From NCBI GenBank assembly GCA_018139225.1, contig JAGSNX010000002.1, forward strand, positions 248,001-312,000: a stretch of 64,000 nucleotides of DNA. The letters run 5' to 3'. This document shows positions 8,688-19,000 of the stretch, piece after piece; position 1 is the first letter of the stretch, and every line of letters starts with the position of its first letter. Made by a program: the position numbers and the translations under genes. This DNA comes from Microvirga sp. SRT01 (GTDB taxonomy: Bacteria > Pseudomonadota > Alphaproteobacteria > Sphingomonadales > Sphingomonadaceae). Under the pieces are notes generated by a model that had not been told where the DNA came from, did no database searches, and saw nothing but the letters and a program-made list of their open reading frames with translations.

Positions 8688-11102
8688 ATGACGACGATCC
8701 GCCGTGCGGCACTGATGACCGGTGCCGCCCTTGCCGTGACGATGCCCGCATTCGCCGGCGCGCAAAGGACCGCCGCACTGGCGACGACCGCCGTCGACGG
8801 GCAGGGTCCGACCGCGCCAACCGCAAAGGAGCCGCAGGCCCAGGCCGAGGGTCAGACCGAAGGACAGGACATCGTCGTCACCGGCGCGAACACGCGGTCC
8901 GTGACGCAGATCACCGGTGTGGAGATGCAGCGCGTGCTGCCCGGCGTCAGTCCGCTCCAGGCGCTCCAGACGTTGCCCGGCGTGACGTACCTGACCGCCG
9001 ATCCGTGGGGCAATAACGAGCAGAACATCTCGCTCTTCATCCACGGCTTCAATGCGCAGCAGCTCGGCTATACGCTGGACGGCGTGCCGCTGGGCGACCA
9101 GACCTATGGCAATTTCAATGGCCTGTCGCCGCAGCGCGCGATCATTTCCGAAAACGTCGCGCGGGTGACGCTGGCATCGGGGGCAGGCGACCTGGGCACC
9201 GCATCGACCAGCAACCTGGGCGGCACGATCGATACCTTCTCCAGCGATCCAAAGCCCGCGTTCGGCGTGCAGTTGAACCAGACGCTGGGCAGTTACGATG
9301 CCAGCCGCCTGTACGTGCGCGTCGACACCGGCAGCTTCGGCAACGGCAACTCCGCCTATATCGCCGGCGTGCGCCAGAAGGCGCGGGCGTGGGATTTCGA
9401 CGGCATTCAGGGCGGATATCAGGCCAACGCCAAGTTCGTCCACGACGACCAGAACGGCAAGCTGACGCTGTACGGCGCGTTTTCCGACAAGATCGAGCCG
9501 AACGAGGACGCGACCGTCATCACCCCGGCGAACCGCGCCACCGCTCCCTATGCGCGACCGTTCCTCTACCCTAATTTCGGCGCCGCCTTGCAGTATCTGG
9601 CATCGGGCGCGTACCGGGCCGCAGGATCGAACTATCGCAACTACTACAGCGATGCGCAGCGCACCGATTACCTCGGCTATGCCCGATACGACTGGAAGGT
9701 CGACGACCGGGTGACGTGGTCGAACACCGGATATTATCACCATAACGACGGCGTCGGCGTGGTGGCGGGGCCGATCGACGTCGCCGGCCTGCCGCGGCTG
9801 TTCTCCTTCTATTATCCGGGCCAGAACCTGACGACGGTGTTCGGCGGATCGGGCTTCGCGACGCGGACGACCGAGTACCGGATCGACCGTGGTGGCCTGA
9901 TCTCCACGATCCAGCTCGCGCTCGGCGACCATCGGATCGAATTCGGCGCATGGTACGAGCATCAGAGCAGCAGCGCGTTCCGCCGCTGGTATCCGCTGCT
10001 CGTCGGCGATCCGTCGACCCCGTACGAGCGCCCGCGCGACGACCTGACCCCGCTCATCACCCAGTATCACAGCGAAATCCGGGTCGACGAGTACCAGACG
10101 CATATCCAGGACAGCTGGCGCGTGCTGCCGACGCTGACGGTACAGGCGGGCTTCAAGAGCACGTTCCAGAACGCGACGCAGCGGCTGCCGGTGCAGCCCA
10201 TCCCCGGTTCCTTCACCGGATCGGTCGCGCTGCCGGTCGGCAAGCTGAACACGCATCGCGGCTTCCTGCCGCAGGTGGGTGCATTGTGGGAGGTGACCGG
10301 CGACGAGCAGGTCTTCGTCAACGCACAGAAGAACATCCGCCAGTTCCAGACGAGTGCCGCCGCCGGCCTGTCGCCCTTTGCGCTGGGCAGCCAGGGCGCG
10401 TTCGAGATCTTCCGTAACGATGTGAAGCCGGAGACGAGCTGGACCTACGAAGCCGGGCTGCGGACGCGCAGGTCGGTGTCGCTGGGGCCGATCACCGGTT
10501 TCGACGGGCAGATCAGCTATTATCACGTCGATTTCTCCGACCGGCTGCTCGGGATCAGCCCGAACCCGGTCATCACCTCGATCGTGTCGGGGGCGGCGAT
10601 CCTGCAGAATGTCGGCGACGTGAAGACCGACGGTATCGACGTGGCGGGCACGTTGCGGTTCGGGTCGCACTTCTCGTTCTACGACGCGCTGTCGTACAAT
10701 GTGTCGAAGTTCCAGGACGACTATACGAACGGCACCGCGCTGGTCGCGACATCGGGCAAGACGGTGCCGGGGACGCCGAAATGGCTCAACAAGTTCGTCG
10801 CGGCGGCGAATTACGACGTGTTCGACGCGCAGCTGATCGGCGACTATATCGGCAAGCGGTATGCAACCTTCACCAACGACCTGTCGGTGCCGGGATATTT
10901 CACGCTGGCGGGGCGGATCGCGGTGCGTGTTCCGCTCGACGCGGGCAGCGGGATCCGGACCGCGACGGTGAGCCTGAACGTCACGAACATCACCGACAAG
11001 AAGGCGGCGTCGACACTTTCGATCGGCGCGGCATCCGGGACGTTCAACCAGTTCCCGCTGGCCCCGCGCCAGTTTTTCGGCACGATCGCGGTGGGGTTCT
11101 GA
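8688..11102 (+). CDS. TonB-dependent outer-membrane receptor
   Basis: 804 residues: signal peptide (about 1-25, ending AGAQ), a TonB-box-like DIVVTG near 62-67, a plug domain with the LQTLPGV / LDGVPLGDQ landmarks (about 85-210), then a 22-strand barrel ending in Phe as outer-membrane barrels do. It imports a scarce solute across the outer membrane using TonB energy. The gene for an exported glycerophosphodiester phosphodiesterase starts 2 nt after its stop, so both probably serve a phosphodiester or lipid-derived substrate. The 110-bp upstream gap contains a bulged GC-rich hairpin (8642-8667) of unknown effect. Confidence 0.9.
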   Translation: MTTIRRAALMTGAALAVTMPAFAGAQRTAALATTAVDGQGPTAPTAKEPQAQAEGQTEGQDIVVTGANTRSVTQITGVEMQRVLPGVSPLQALQTLPGVTYLTADPWGNNEQNISLFIHGFNAQQLGYTLDGVPLGDQTYGNFNGLSPQRAIISENVARVTLASGAGDLGTASTSNLGGTIDTFSSDPKPAFGVQLNQTLGSYDASRLYVRVDTGSFGNGNSAYIAGVRQKARAWDFDGIQGGYQANAKFVHDDQNGKLTLYGAFSDKIEPNEDATVITPANRATAPYARPFLYPNFGAALQYLASGAYRAAGSNYRNYYSDAQRTDYLGYARYDWKVDDRVTWSNTGYYHHNDGVGVVAGPIDVAGLPRLFSFYYPGQNLTTVFGGSGFATRTTEYRIDRGGLISTIQLALGDHRIEFGAWYEHQSSSAFRRWYPLLVGDPSTPYERPRDDLTPLITQYHSEIRVDEYQTHIQDSWRVLPTLTVQAGFKSTFQNATQRLPVQPIPGSFTGSVALPVGKLNTHRGFLPQVGALWEVTGDEQVFVNAQKNIRQFQTSAAAGLSPFALGSQGAFEIFRNDVKPETSWTYEAGLRTRRSVSLGPITGFDGQISYYHVDFSDRLLGISPNPVITSIVSGAAILQNVGDVKTDGIDVAGTLRFGSHFSFYDALSYNVSKFQDDYTNGTALVATSGKTVPGTPKWLNKFVAAANYDVFDAQLIGDYIGKRYATFTNDLSVPGYFTLAGRIAVRVPLDAGSGIRTATVSLNVTNITDKKAASTLSIGAASGTFNQFPLAPRQFFGTIAVGF

Positions 11103-11104
11103 GG

Positions 11105-12235
11105 ATGCGCGCGAGTCTGGCGGCGCTGGCGGCGGTCCTGTTAGCGGGAGCGGGGGCACAGACGGGAGTGGCGCAGACGGGGGCGGCGCAGAGGGGAACG
11201 GCGCAGGTCGCGCCGCGCCCGCTGGTGTTCGCGCATCGCGGTGCGTCGGCGCTGCGGCCCGAGCATACGCTGGCCGCCTATGCCAAGGCGATCGAGGACG
11301 GGGCGGATTTCGTTGAGCCCGATCTGGTCGCGACCAAGGACGGCGTGCTGGTCGCCCGGCATGAGAACAACATCGTCGGCACCACCGACGTGGCGTCGCA
11401 CCCGGAGTTCGCCGCACGCAAGACGGTGAAGACGATCGATGGCGAGCGGCAGGAGGGCTGGTTCACCGAGGATTTCACGCTCGCCGAGTTGAAGACGCTG
11501 CGCGCGGTCGAGCGGCTGGGGACGATCCGCACCGAAAGCCGAAGCTATGACGGGCAGTTTCAGGTCGTCACGCTGGACGAGGTGATCGACTTCGTCGCGG
11601 CGGAGGCGGCGGCGAGGGGGCGGGTGATCGGGCTGGTGCCCGAACTGAAGCATTCGACCTATTTCATGGGCATCGGGTTGCCGCTGGAGGATCGCTTCCT
11701 CGCCGTGCTGGCGGCGCATGCATACACGCGCACCGCGCCGATCGAGACCCAGTCGTTCGAGGTCGCGAACCTGAAGTATCTGCGCGGCAAGATCGGCAGA
11801 TCGCCGCGCGTCAAGTTGATGCAGCTGGTCGGGGAGCCTTTCATGATCCCCGCCGACATCGCCGCCGCGAACGGCAAAACCACGTTCGGCGAACTGACGA
11901 CGCGCGCCGGGTTGAAGGACATGGCGCGCTATGCCGATGTCGTCGCGCCGGCAACACGGGGCGTGATCCCGCTGGGGCCGGACGGGCGACTGGGCGCGGT
12001 ATCGCCGATCGTCGCGGACGCACATGCGGCGGGGCTGCTGGTGCAGGTGTGGACGTTCCGGCCGGAGAACCGCTTCCTCGCCGCCGACTTCCGCAACGAC
12101 GCGGGCGACGATGCGCGCAATCCGCAAGGGTCCGTGGCGGAAATCCGGCGGTATCTGGCGGCGGGGATCGACGGGTTCTTCACCGACGATCCGGCGCTGG
12201 GGCGGCAGGCGGTGGACGTCGGCAACCCACGATAA
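11105..12235 (+). CDS. glpQ: exported glycerophosphodiester phosphodiesterase
   Basis: 376 residues; ATG is 2 nt after the receptor stop. A signal peptide (about 1-19) is followed by a short Ala/Gln/Thr/Gly-rich linker containing repeated AQTG units. The GDPD TIM barrel begins with HRGAS (His44), has the metal ligands EPD (Glu71, Asp73) and the second catalytic His86 in VARHE. It hydrolyses deacylated phospholipids to glycerol-3-phosphate plus an alcohol in the periplasm. Closest to the long GlpQ type rather than the cytosolic UgpQ type. Coupling to the receptor suggests uptake and digestion of one substrate. Confidence 0.9.
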   Translation: MRASLAALAAVLLAGAGAQTGVAQTGAAQRGTAQVAPRPLVFAHRGASALRPEHTLAAYAKAIEDGADFVEPDLVATKDGVLVARHENNIVGTTDVASHPEFAARKTVKTIDGERQEGWFTEDFTLAELKTLRAVERLGTIRTESRSYDGQFQVVTLDEVIDFVAAEAAARGRVIGLVPELKHSTYFMGIGLPLEDRFLAVLAAHAYTRTAPIETQSFEVANLKYLRGKIGRSPRVKLMQLVGEPFMIPADIAAANGKTTFGELTTRAGLKDMARYADVVAPATRGVIPLGPDGRLGAVSPIVADAHAAGLLVQVWTFRPENRFLAADFRNDAGDDARNPQGSVAEIRRYLAAGIDGFFTDDPALGRQAVDVGNPR

Positions 12236-12299
12236 CCGTGGTCACGATAATTGTCGGCCGGCGGATGCACCGGCAGGCGGCATTTCCCATATCGCGGGC

Positions 12300-13619
12300 A
12301 TGACAGACGATCGCAGCAAGGGCCGTGCCGTGCCCAGTGGACGCCTCTCCCGCCTGGGTGTGTTCGGGCGACTGGCGGGCGGCGTCGCGGGCGGCGTCGC
12401 CGCGGAGGGGGCGCGCCGGCTGGCGCGGGGCGAGCGGCCGAGCATGGGCGACCTGCTGCTGACGCCGGCCAATGCGACGCGCGTCGCCGAGCAATTGTCG
12501 CATCTACGCGGCGCGGCGATGAAGCTGGGGCAAATGGTGTCGATGGACGCGGGCGACATGTTGCCTGCCGAATTGGCGACGATCCTCGCGCGGCTTCGCG
12601 ACAACGCGCATCACATGCCGCCCGCGCAGCTGGACAAGGTGCTGGCGGCGGAATGGGGACGCGACTGGCGGCGGAAGTTCGCGCATTTCCAGGCGCATCC
12701 GGTCGCCGCCGCCTCGATCGGTCAGGTCCACCGCGCGCGCTTGCCGAACGGGCGCGAACTGGCAATCAAGGTTCAGTATCCGGGCGTCGCGGGCAGCATC
12801 GACGCCGATGTCGACAATGTCGCGACGCTGCTGCGCGTGTCCGGGCTGTTGCCGAAGGAACTCGATATCGCGCCGCTGCTGGGCGAGGCGAAGCGGCAGT
12901 TGAACGAGGAGGCGGATTACGAGCGCGAGGCAGGGATGCTGGCGCGGTATCGCGAGTTGATCGGCGATTCGCCCGACTTCGTGGTGCCCGCGCCGGAGCC
13001 GTCGCTGACCACGTCGCGCGTGCTGGCGATGGATTTCGTCGAGGGGGTGCCGGTCGAGACGCTGGAGACCGCGCCGCAGGACGTGCGCGACCGGGTGATG
13101 CACAACCTGATCTCGCTGGTGCTGCGCGAATTGCTCGACTGGGGGTTGATGCAGACCGATCCCAATTTCGCGAACTATCGCTGGCAGCCGGATACCGGCC
13201 GGCTGGTGCTGCTCGACTTCGGAGCGGCGCGGCCGGTCGCGGCGGAGACGGCGGCGGGGTACCGCGCGCTGCTGATGGCGGGGCTGGCGGGTGACCGCGA
13301 TGCGGTGCGGGAGGCGGCGCTGGCGGTCGGGTTCCTCGGCGCGGCGGCGGTCGAGCGGCACGGGCCGCTGATCGACCGGATGATCGACGTGATCCTGGGA
13401 GAACTGAACCAGCCGGGCCCGTTCGACTTCGGCGATCGTGCCTTCGTCGGCGTACTGCGCGAGCAGGGGATGGAGGTCGCGCGCGATCGGGCGACCTGGC
13501 ATTTGCCGCCCGCCGATACGCTGTTCACGCAGCGGAAGATCAGCGGCACCGCGTTGCTGGCGGCTCGGTTGAAGGCGCGGGTGGATGTCCGGGCGATGGT
13601 GGCGGGGTATCAGGTCTGA
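12300..13619 (+). CDS. ABC1/ADCK (UbiB-like) atypical kinase
   Basis: 439 residues. The family marks are present: KLGQ at residues 75-78 (the ADCK-specific KxGQ motif), an alanine-rich nucleotide loop AAASIGQVH in place of the usual glycine-rich loop, AIKVQYPG with the ATP-binding Lys, QTDPNFANYRW as catalytic loop and LDFGAAR as metal-binding Asp. Such proteins are ATPases/kinases tied to ubiquinone or lipid homeostasis. The C-terminal membrane anchor of true UbiB is not obvious, so this is the shorter AarF-like group. A 64-bp gap follows the phosphodiesterase gene. Confidence 0.87.
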   Translation: MTDDRSKGRAVPSGRLSRLGVFGRLAGGVAGGVAAEGARRLARGERPSMGDLLLTPANATRVAEQLSHLRGAAMKLGQMVSMDAGDMLPAELATILARLRDNAHHMPPAQLDKVLAAEWGRDWRRKFAHFQAHPVAAASIGQVHRARLPNGRELAIKVQYPGVAGSIDADVDNVATLLRVSGLLPKELDIAPLLGEAKRQLNEEADYEREAGMLARYRELIGDSPDFVVPAPEPSLTTSRVLAMDFVEGVPVETLETAPQDVRDRVMHNLISLVLRELLDWGLMQTDPNFANYRWQPDTGRLVLLDFGAARPVAAETAAGYRALLMAGLAGDRDAVREAALAVGFLGAAAVERHGPLIDRMIDVILGELNQPGPFDFGDRAFVGVLREQGMEVARDRATWHLPPADTLFTQRKISGTALLAARLKARVDVRAMVAGYQV

Positions 13620-13654
13620 GCTGATCCTTTCCCTTTTAGGGGAGGGGGCATGGC

Positions 13655-14527
13655 TCAGGTCCCAGGTTTGTCCTTCAGAGCCGCCGCCAGCGATGCGGTG
13701 GCGCTGCCACGGCGGGCGGGTTTGGGTTGGCTGGCGTCGGGGGACCAGCCGGTGAGGAAGACGATGTCGATCCGCTCCCGCGTCCGGCCGTCCGGCCCCG
13801 CCGCCGCCGCGAACGCATCCGCCGCGCGGGCCAGAGCCGTGCGGGATAGCGGATGGCGTTCGGCCAGCGCGTTGCTGGCCGCCATGCCGCGCAGGTCGTC
13901 GAGCAGGCGGAACAGGTTCGGATAGCCGACGTCCAGCGTCTCGACGTCGGCGACCGGCAAGGCGAAGCCGGCGCGGACCAGCAGGTCGCCGGCGGAGCGC
14001 ACGTCGATCTGCGGGTGGACGCGGGCTACCGGGCGATCCGGCTCCGCAGCGCGGAACGCGGCCTTCAGCGCCGGGAACGAGCCGGCGCCGACGAACGCCG
14101 CGAGGAACAGGCCGTCCGGGCGCAGCACGCGGCGCGCCAGCGTCAGCGCGCCCGGCAGGTCGTCGACCTGATCCAGTACCCCCGCGCTGACCACGCAGTC
14201 GAAGCTGGCGTCGGCGAAGGGCAATCGGTCCTCGTCCGCCTGCACGCCGCGGCTCGCGCGCGCGAAGGCGAAACCGGGATCGGTGCGGGCTACGCGCGCG
14301 CCGGGCGGCGCAAGGAAGCCGCCGGTCCAGCTGCCGAGATCGAGGATGTCGGTGAAGTCGCGCTTCACCGCGTCGAGACGCTCCGCCAGCCCGTCGAGCA
14401 TCGCGGCGTGGACGAAGTCGTGCTCCGCGAAGCGCGACTCGGCCCGGTCGCGGTGACGGCGGCGGGCGTGGCGGTCGAAGATCGCGGGCCGGCCTTGCGA
14501 TGCCGGATCGGGAGCGGGTCCGTTCAT
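13655..14527 (-). CDS. SAM-dependent methyltransferase-like protein, NDUFAF5/BioC type
   Basis: 290 residues from the ATG at 14527 (the frame extends 23 codons further but the family begins near FDRHARRRHRDRA). The ILDLGSWTGG segment is the SAM-binding loop and DCVVSAGVLDQVDDL is motif II/III of a class I methyltransferase. The ATG is 44 bp from that of comF on the other strand; this pair is commonly seen in alphaproteobacteria. The NDUFAF5 relatives are linked to complex I assembly, where the mitochondrial protein hydroxylates an Arg. The C-terminus is basic and may be disordered. Confidence 0.82.
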   Translation of the reverse strand: MNGPAPDPASQGRPAIFDRHARRRHRDRAESRFAEHDFVHAAMLDGLAERLDAVKRDFTDILDLGSWTGGFLAPPGARVARTDPGFAFARASRGVQADEDRLPFADASFDCVVSAGVLDQVDDLPGALTLARRVLRPDGLFLAAFVGAGSFPALKAAFRAAEPDRPVARVHPQIDVRSAGDLLVRAGFALPVADVETLDVGYPNLFRLLDDLRGMAASNALAERHPLSRTALARAADAFAAAAGPDGRTRERIDIVFLTGWSPDASQPKPARRGSATASLAAALKDKPGT

Positions 14528-14571
14528 GGCCGCGGCTTGTGCGCCGGGCGGGGACGGGGGACAAGAGCGGG

Positions 14572-15303
14572 ATGCGGGCGATCGACCTCCTGACACGACC
14601 GGTCCACGCCGTCGGCGCGCTGGCGCTGCCGTCGCGCTGTCCCGGATGCAGCGTGCCGGTGGCGGAGGATCATCGTTTCTGCGCAGCCTGCTGGGGGACG
14701 CTGCACTTCGTCGCGCCGCCGTGGTGTGCGGCGTGTCAGCGGCCGTTCGCCTATGATCGTGGGCCGGACGCGCTGTGCGCCGCGTGTCTGGCGGAGAGGC
14801 CGCGCCATGCCGGCGTCCGTGCAGCGGTGGCCTATGGCCCGGTCGCGGGGCGGATCGCGGTGCGGCTGAAGCATGGCGAGCGGATCGCCCTGGCGGAGAC
14901 GATGGCGCGGCGCATGATGCGGGTGATGCCGCCGCATGCGGAGGTGATGATCCCGGTGCCGCTGCATCGCTGGCGGTTGTGGCGGCGCGGTTTCAGTCAG
15001 GCGGCGCTGATCGCCGACGCGCTGACGCGCCGCACCGGCGTGGCGCACGATCATCACGCGCTGCAACGCCGCCGTGCGACGACGCTGTTGAGAGGGCTGG
15101 GCCGGCGCGAGCGCGCGAAGCAGGTGCGAGGAGCCTTCGTCGTGACGCGGCCCGGGGTGGTGAAGGGTCGCGCGGTGGTGCTGGTCGACGACGTCTACAC
15201 CACCGGCGCGACCGCGGCTGCCTGCACGGCGGCGCTGTTGAAGGCGGGTGCGCGGTCGGTGACGATCCTGTGCTGGGCACGCGTGCTGGAGGGCGACGAT
15301 TGA
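14572..15303 (+). CDS. comF: ComF-family phosphoribosyltransferase-like protein
   Basis: 243 residues from an ATG preceded by AGAGCGGG. The N-terminal part holds a zinc finger with repeated Cys pairs (CPGC, CAAC, CAAC, CAAC between about 22 and 70). The C-terminal PRTase domain has VVLVDDVYTTGAT, the ribose-phosphate binding loop. In competent bacteria ComF helps take up single-stranded DNA; in non-competent alphaproteobacteria its role is unsettled. It is followed 32 nt later by grxC. Confidence 0.9.
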   Translation: MRAIDLLTRPVHAVGALALPSRCPGCSVPVAEDHRFCAACWGTLHFVAPPWCAACQRPFAYDRGPDALCAACLAERPRHAGVRAAVAYGPVAGRIAVRLKHGERIALAETMARRMMRVMPPHAEVMIPVPLHRWRLWRRGFSQAALIADALTRRTGVAHDHHALQRRRATTLLRGLGRRERAKQVRGAFVVTRPGVVKGRAVVLVDDVYTTGATAAACTAALLKAGARSVTILCWARVLEGDD

Positions 15304-15335
15304 CAGCGTCGCACGCGCACCACACCTATTGATGT

Positions 15336-15593
15336 ATGGCAAAGGTCGAAATCTACACCAAGGCGTACTGCCCCTACTGCACGCGCGCGATGAGCCTGCT
15401 GGCGAAGAAGGGGGTGGAGCCGGAGGAGCATGACATCACGATGGGCGGCCCGCGCCGTCCGGAGATGATCCAGCGCGCCAACGGTCGCACGACGGTGCCG
15501 CAGATCTTCATCGACGGGAAGCATATCGGCGGCTCCGACGATCTCGCCGCGCTCGACCGGGCAGGGGGGCTCGACCCGCTGCTGGCGGCGTGA
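15336..15593 (+). CDS. grxC: glutaredoxin 3
   Basis: 85 residues with the dithiol active site CPYC (Cys12, Cys15), the TVPQIFI cis-Pro segment and the GGSDDL glutathione-binding turn. It is a cytosolic glutathione-dependent reductant of ribonucleotide reductase and protein disulfides. Its stop overlaps the GTG start of the nitrilase by 4 nt, so the two are co-translated. Length is normal for class I Grx3. Confidence 0.95.
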   Translation: MAKVEIYTKAYCPYCTRAMSLLAKKGVEPEEHDITMGGPRRPEMIQRANGRTTVPQIFIDGKHIGGSDDLAALDRAGGLDPLLAA

Positions 15594-16414
15594 AGATCGC
15601 GGTGGTGCAGATGACGGCGGGGATCGACCCTGCCGTCAATGCGCAGACCTTGACGACGGCCGTCGCCGATGCGGCCGCGGCGGGCGCGACGATGCTGTTC
15701 ACGCCGGAGATGTCGGGCCTGATCGATCGCGACCGCGTGCGTGCGGCGGCGTCGATCGTGGCGGAGGCGGACGATCCGGTACTGGCCGCCGTGCGAGAGG
15801 CGGCGAAGGCACACGGGCTGTGGGTCCATCTCGGCTCGCTGGCGGTGCGGCGGGATGACGGGCGCTTCGCAAATCGCGGGTTCGTGATCGATGCGGAGGG
15901 CGTAATCCGCGCCCGGTACGACAAGCTGCACCTGTTCGACGTCGACCTGCCGACCGGCGAAGTGTGGCGAGAGTCGGCGGCCTATGCGCCCGGTGATACG
16001 GCCAGCGTGGTGGCGACGCCGGCAGGGATGATCGGCCTGTCGATCTGCTACGACCTGCGTTTTCCCGACCTGTATCGGGCTTTGAGCGATGCCGGCGCGA
16101 CCGTGCTGGCGGTGCCGGCGGCGTTCACGCGATCGACCGGGGCGGCGCACTGGCACACCCTGTTGCGGGCGCGCGCAATCGAGGCGGGCGCGTGGGTGAT
16201 AGCTGCGGCGCAGACCGGCGAGCATGCGGACGGCCGCACCACCTATGGCCATTCGCTGGTGATCGATCCGTGGGGCGAGGTGGTGCTGGACATGGGCGAG
16301 GCGGCGGGGCTGGGCTTCGCGACCCTCAACCCGGAGGCTCTGACGGCGGCGCGGTCGCGTGTGCCGGTGTTGACGCACCGTCGCCCGATCCCGCCGGTCG
16401 CGGTGGTGCGATGA
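15590..16414 (+). CDS. carbon-nitrogen hydrolase, Nit1/omega-amidase-like
   Basis: 274 residues, GTG start overlapping grxC. The catalytic triad of the nitrilase superfamily is visible: Glu40 in FTPEM, Lys112 in [10 protein letters not shown] and Cys153 in [13 protein letters not shown]. The KLHLFDVD and CYDLRFP signatures belong to the Nit1 branch, whose members repair deaminated glutathione by removing the amide. Lying directly behind grxC fits a role in glutathione upkeep. Cytosolic; no signal peptide. Confidence 0.9.
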   Translation: MKIAVVQMTAGIDPAVNAQTLTTAVADAAAAGATMLFTPEMSGLIDRDRVRAAASIVAEADDPVLAAVREAAKAHGLWVHLGSLAVRRDDGRFANRGFVIDAEGVIRARYDKLHLFDVDLPTGEVWRESAAYAPGDTASVVATPAGMIGLSICYDLRFPDLYRALSDAGATVLAVPAAFTRSTGAAHWHTLLRARAIEAGAWVIAAAQTGEHADGRTTYGHSLVIDPWGEVVLDMGEAAGLGFATLNPEALTAARSRVPVLTHRRPIPPVAVVR

Positions 16415-16529
16415 TCGTGCCAGACTTCCTCGTCGTGTCCGTCGCGTAAGCCGCAGACGGAATGCTCTTCGGCTGGCAATCTCCCCCGGCGTCATGGACC
16501 CCATCGTGCGCCCGTGGGTTCCCCTCCGC

Positions 16530-17921
<1,392 letters not shown>

Positions 17922-17972
17922 CGGAACCTTCCGCCGCTCCTCGCGCTTCATCGACGAGAAGGAGATGCTTAC

Positions 17973-18182
17973 GTGAGTGCAACGACAATCGGTGCCCTGG
18001 TCGGCGGCGCGATCGACGCGATGAGCGGCGACGACGGTGCTGCCGATGGCGCCATCAAGGGCGCGATCGCAGCCAACGTGCTCAAGGTCGTGGTACCCCT
18101 GGCGATCACCTACGCGATCGGTTGGGCGGTATTGCGCGGCATCGGCGAACTCAAGGACCTCGCATTCGGAGAGATGGAATGA
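17973..18182 (+). CDS. 69-residue hydrophobic protein, unknown
   Basis: GTG start with AGAAGGAGA about 5 nt upstream. The first half is small-residue rich (GALVGGAIDAMSGDDGAADG) and the second has one membrane-length segment (VLKVVVPLAITYAIGWAVL) and an acidic tail. Its stop overlaps the ATG of the next tiny gene (ATGA), and both begin with an IGALVG-type motif followed by Asp, hinting that they are related and act together. I do not recognise a named family. A near-match to an EcfG promoter lies upstream (17923-17947). Confidence 0.65.
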   Translation: MSATTIGALVGGAIDAMSGDDGAADGAIKGAIAANVLKVVVPLAITYAIGWAVLRGIGELKDLAFGEME

Positions 18183-18373
18183 TCGGACGGATTATCGGTG
18201 CGCTCGTCGGGCGCGAGATCGATCGGCGCGACGGACGCGGCGGCGTGAAGGGTGCGGCGCTCGGGGCGCTGGCGGTCGGCGGCCTGCGCCGCATGGGTCC
18301 GCTCGGCATGCTGCTGGGTGGCGGTTATGTCGCGAAGAAGGCGTATGACCGCCGGCGCGCCGGTCGCGTCTAA
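18179..18373 (+). CDS. 64-residue glycine-rich basic protein, unknown
   Basis: Starts at an ATG overlapping the preceding stop. The sequence has glycine-zipper spacing (GRIIGALVGREID, then GALGALAVGG, then LGMLLGGGYV) and an Arg-rich tail (DRRRAGRV). The GRxID motif also occurs in the glycine-zipper lipocalin-like proteins further along at 26.4 kb, so it may associate with membranes. Its TAA stop shares bases with the TAG stop of the DUF2585 gene on the other strand. Function unknown. Confidence 0.65.
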   Translation: MIGRIIGALVGREIDRRDGRGGVKGAALGALAVGGLRRMGPLGMLLGGGYVAKKAYDRRRAGRV

Positions 18374-18975
18374 GCGCCGGCCTGCCACGCGCTGATCGCC
18401 TCGACGGGGACGATCAGCGCGATCAGGTTCAATGTCAAATTGTCGCGGATGACGAGAGCCAGACCGACCTCCAGCGTCAACACGATCGCGACGGACATCG
18501 CCACCGGCAGGCGCGACGCCAGCCAGAAACCGAATATCATGCAGCCGATATCGGCGAACGAGTTCAACACGCTGTCCCCGGTATAGCCCAGCGCCAACGT
18601 CGTCGCCCGATAGCGGTCGATCACCATCGGCGTGTTTTCGGCGATCTCCCACGCAGCTTCCAAACCGACCGCCATCACGAGTTTCGCGCTGAGCGGCCAG
18701 CGCCGGAGCGCCGTCGACGCCGCGGCGTAGAAGATCAGGCCGTGCACGACATGCGTGAAGCTGTACCAGTCGGTCAGTTGTTGACTGTTCCGATCCGACT
18801 GCACTTCGCCATGCCAAAGAGCGACATGGCCGCACCGGCAGATCAGCGTCCGCCCCATCGCCAGCAGCGACGCCGCCGCGATCGTCAGGACCGCAGCGAT
18901 CGCGATGCCGGATTTCGCCGCGATGCAGCGACCAATGCTTGACGCCTGCGCCACCGGCACGGCACTAGCGGGCAT
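18370..18975 (-). CDS. DUF2585 (UPF0314) membrane protein
   Basis: 201 residues from the ATG at 18975; the family-conserved part begins near MGRTLICRCG (residue 41). Landmarks of DUF2585 are present: CRCGHVALWHGEVQS, QLTDWYSFTHVVHG, EAAWEIAENTPMVIDRYR and GDSVLNSFADI. About five membrane segments. The family is found almost only in alphaproteobacteria and its role is unknown. The predicted start codon overlaps the first possible gmk ATG on the other strand, so one of the two starts is probably further downstream. Confidence 0.88.
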   Translation of the reverse strand: MPASAVPVAQASSIGRCIAAKSGIAIAAVLTIAAASLLAMGRTLICRCGHVALWHGEVQSDRNSQQLTDWYSFTHVVHGLIFYAAASTALRRWPLSAKLVMAVGLEAAWEIAENTPMVIDRYRATTLALGYTGDSVLNSFADIGCMIFGFWLASRLPVAMSVAIVLTLEVGLALVIRDNLTLNLIALIVPVEAISAWQAGA

Positions 18976-19000
18976 GGATCACGCCGCCAACCTCGGGCTG

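Noticed and set aside
8448..11417. 989-codon open frame on the minus strand opposite the TonB receptor
   Set aside because: It is Arg/Pro/His-rich, has no domain and lies fully antisense to clear genes; long open antisense frames are a by-product of high GC.
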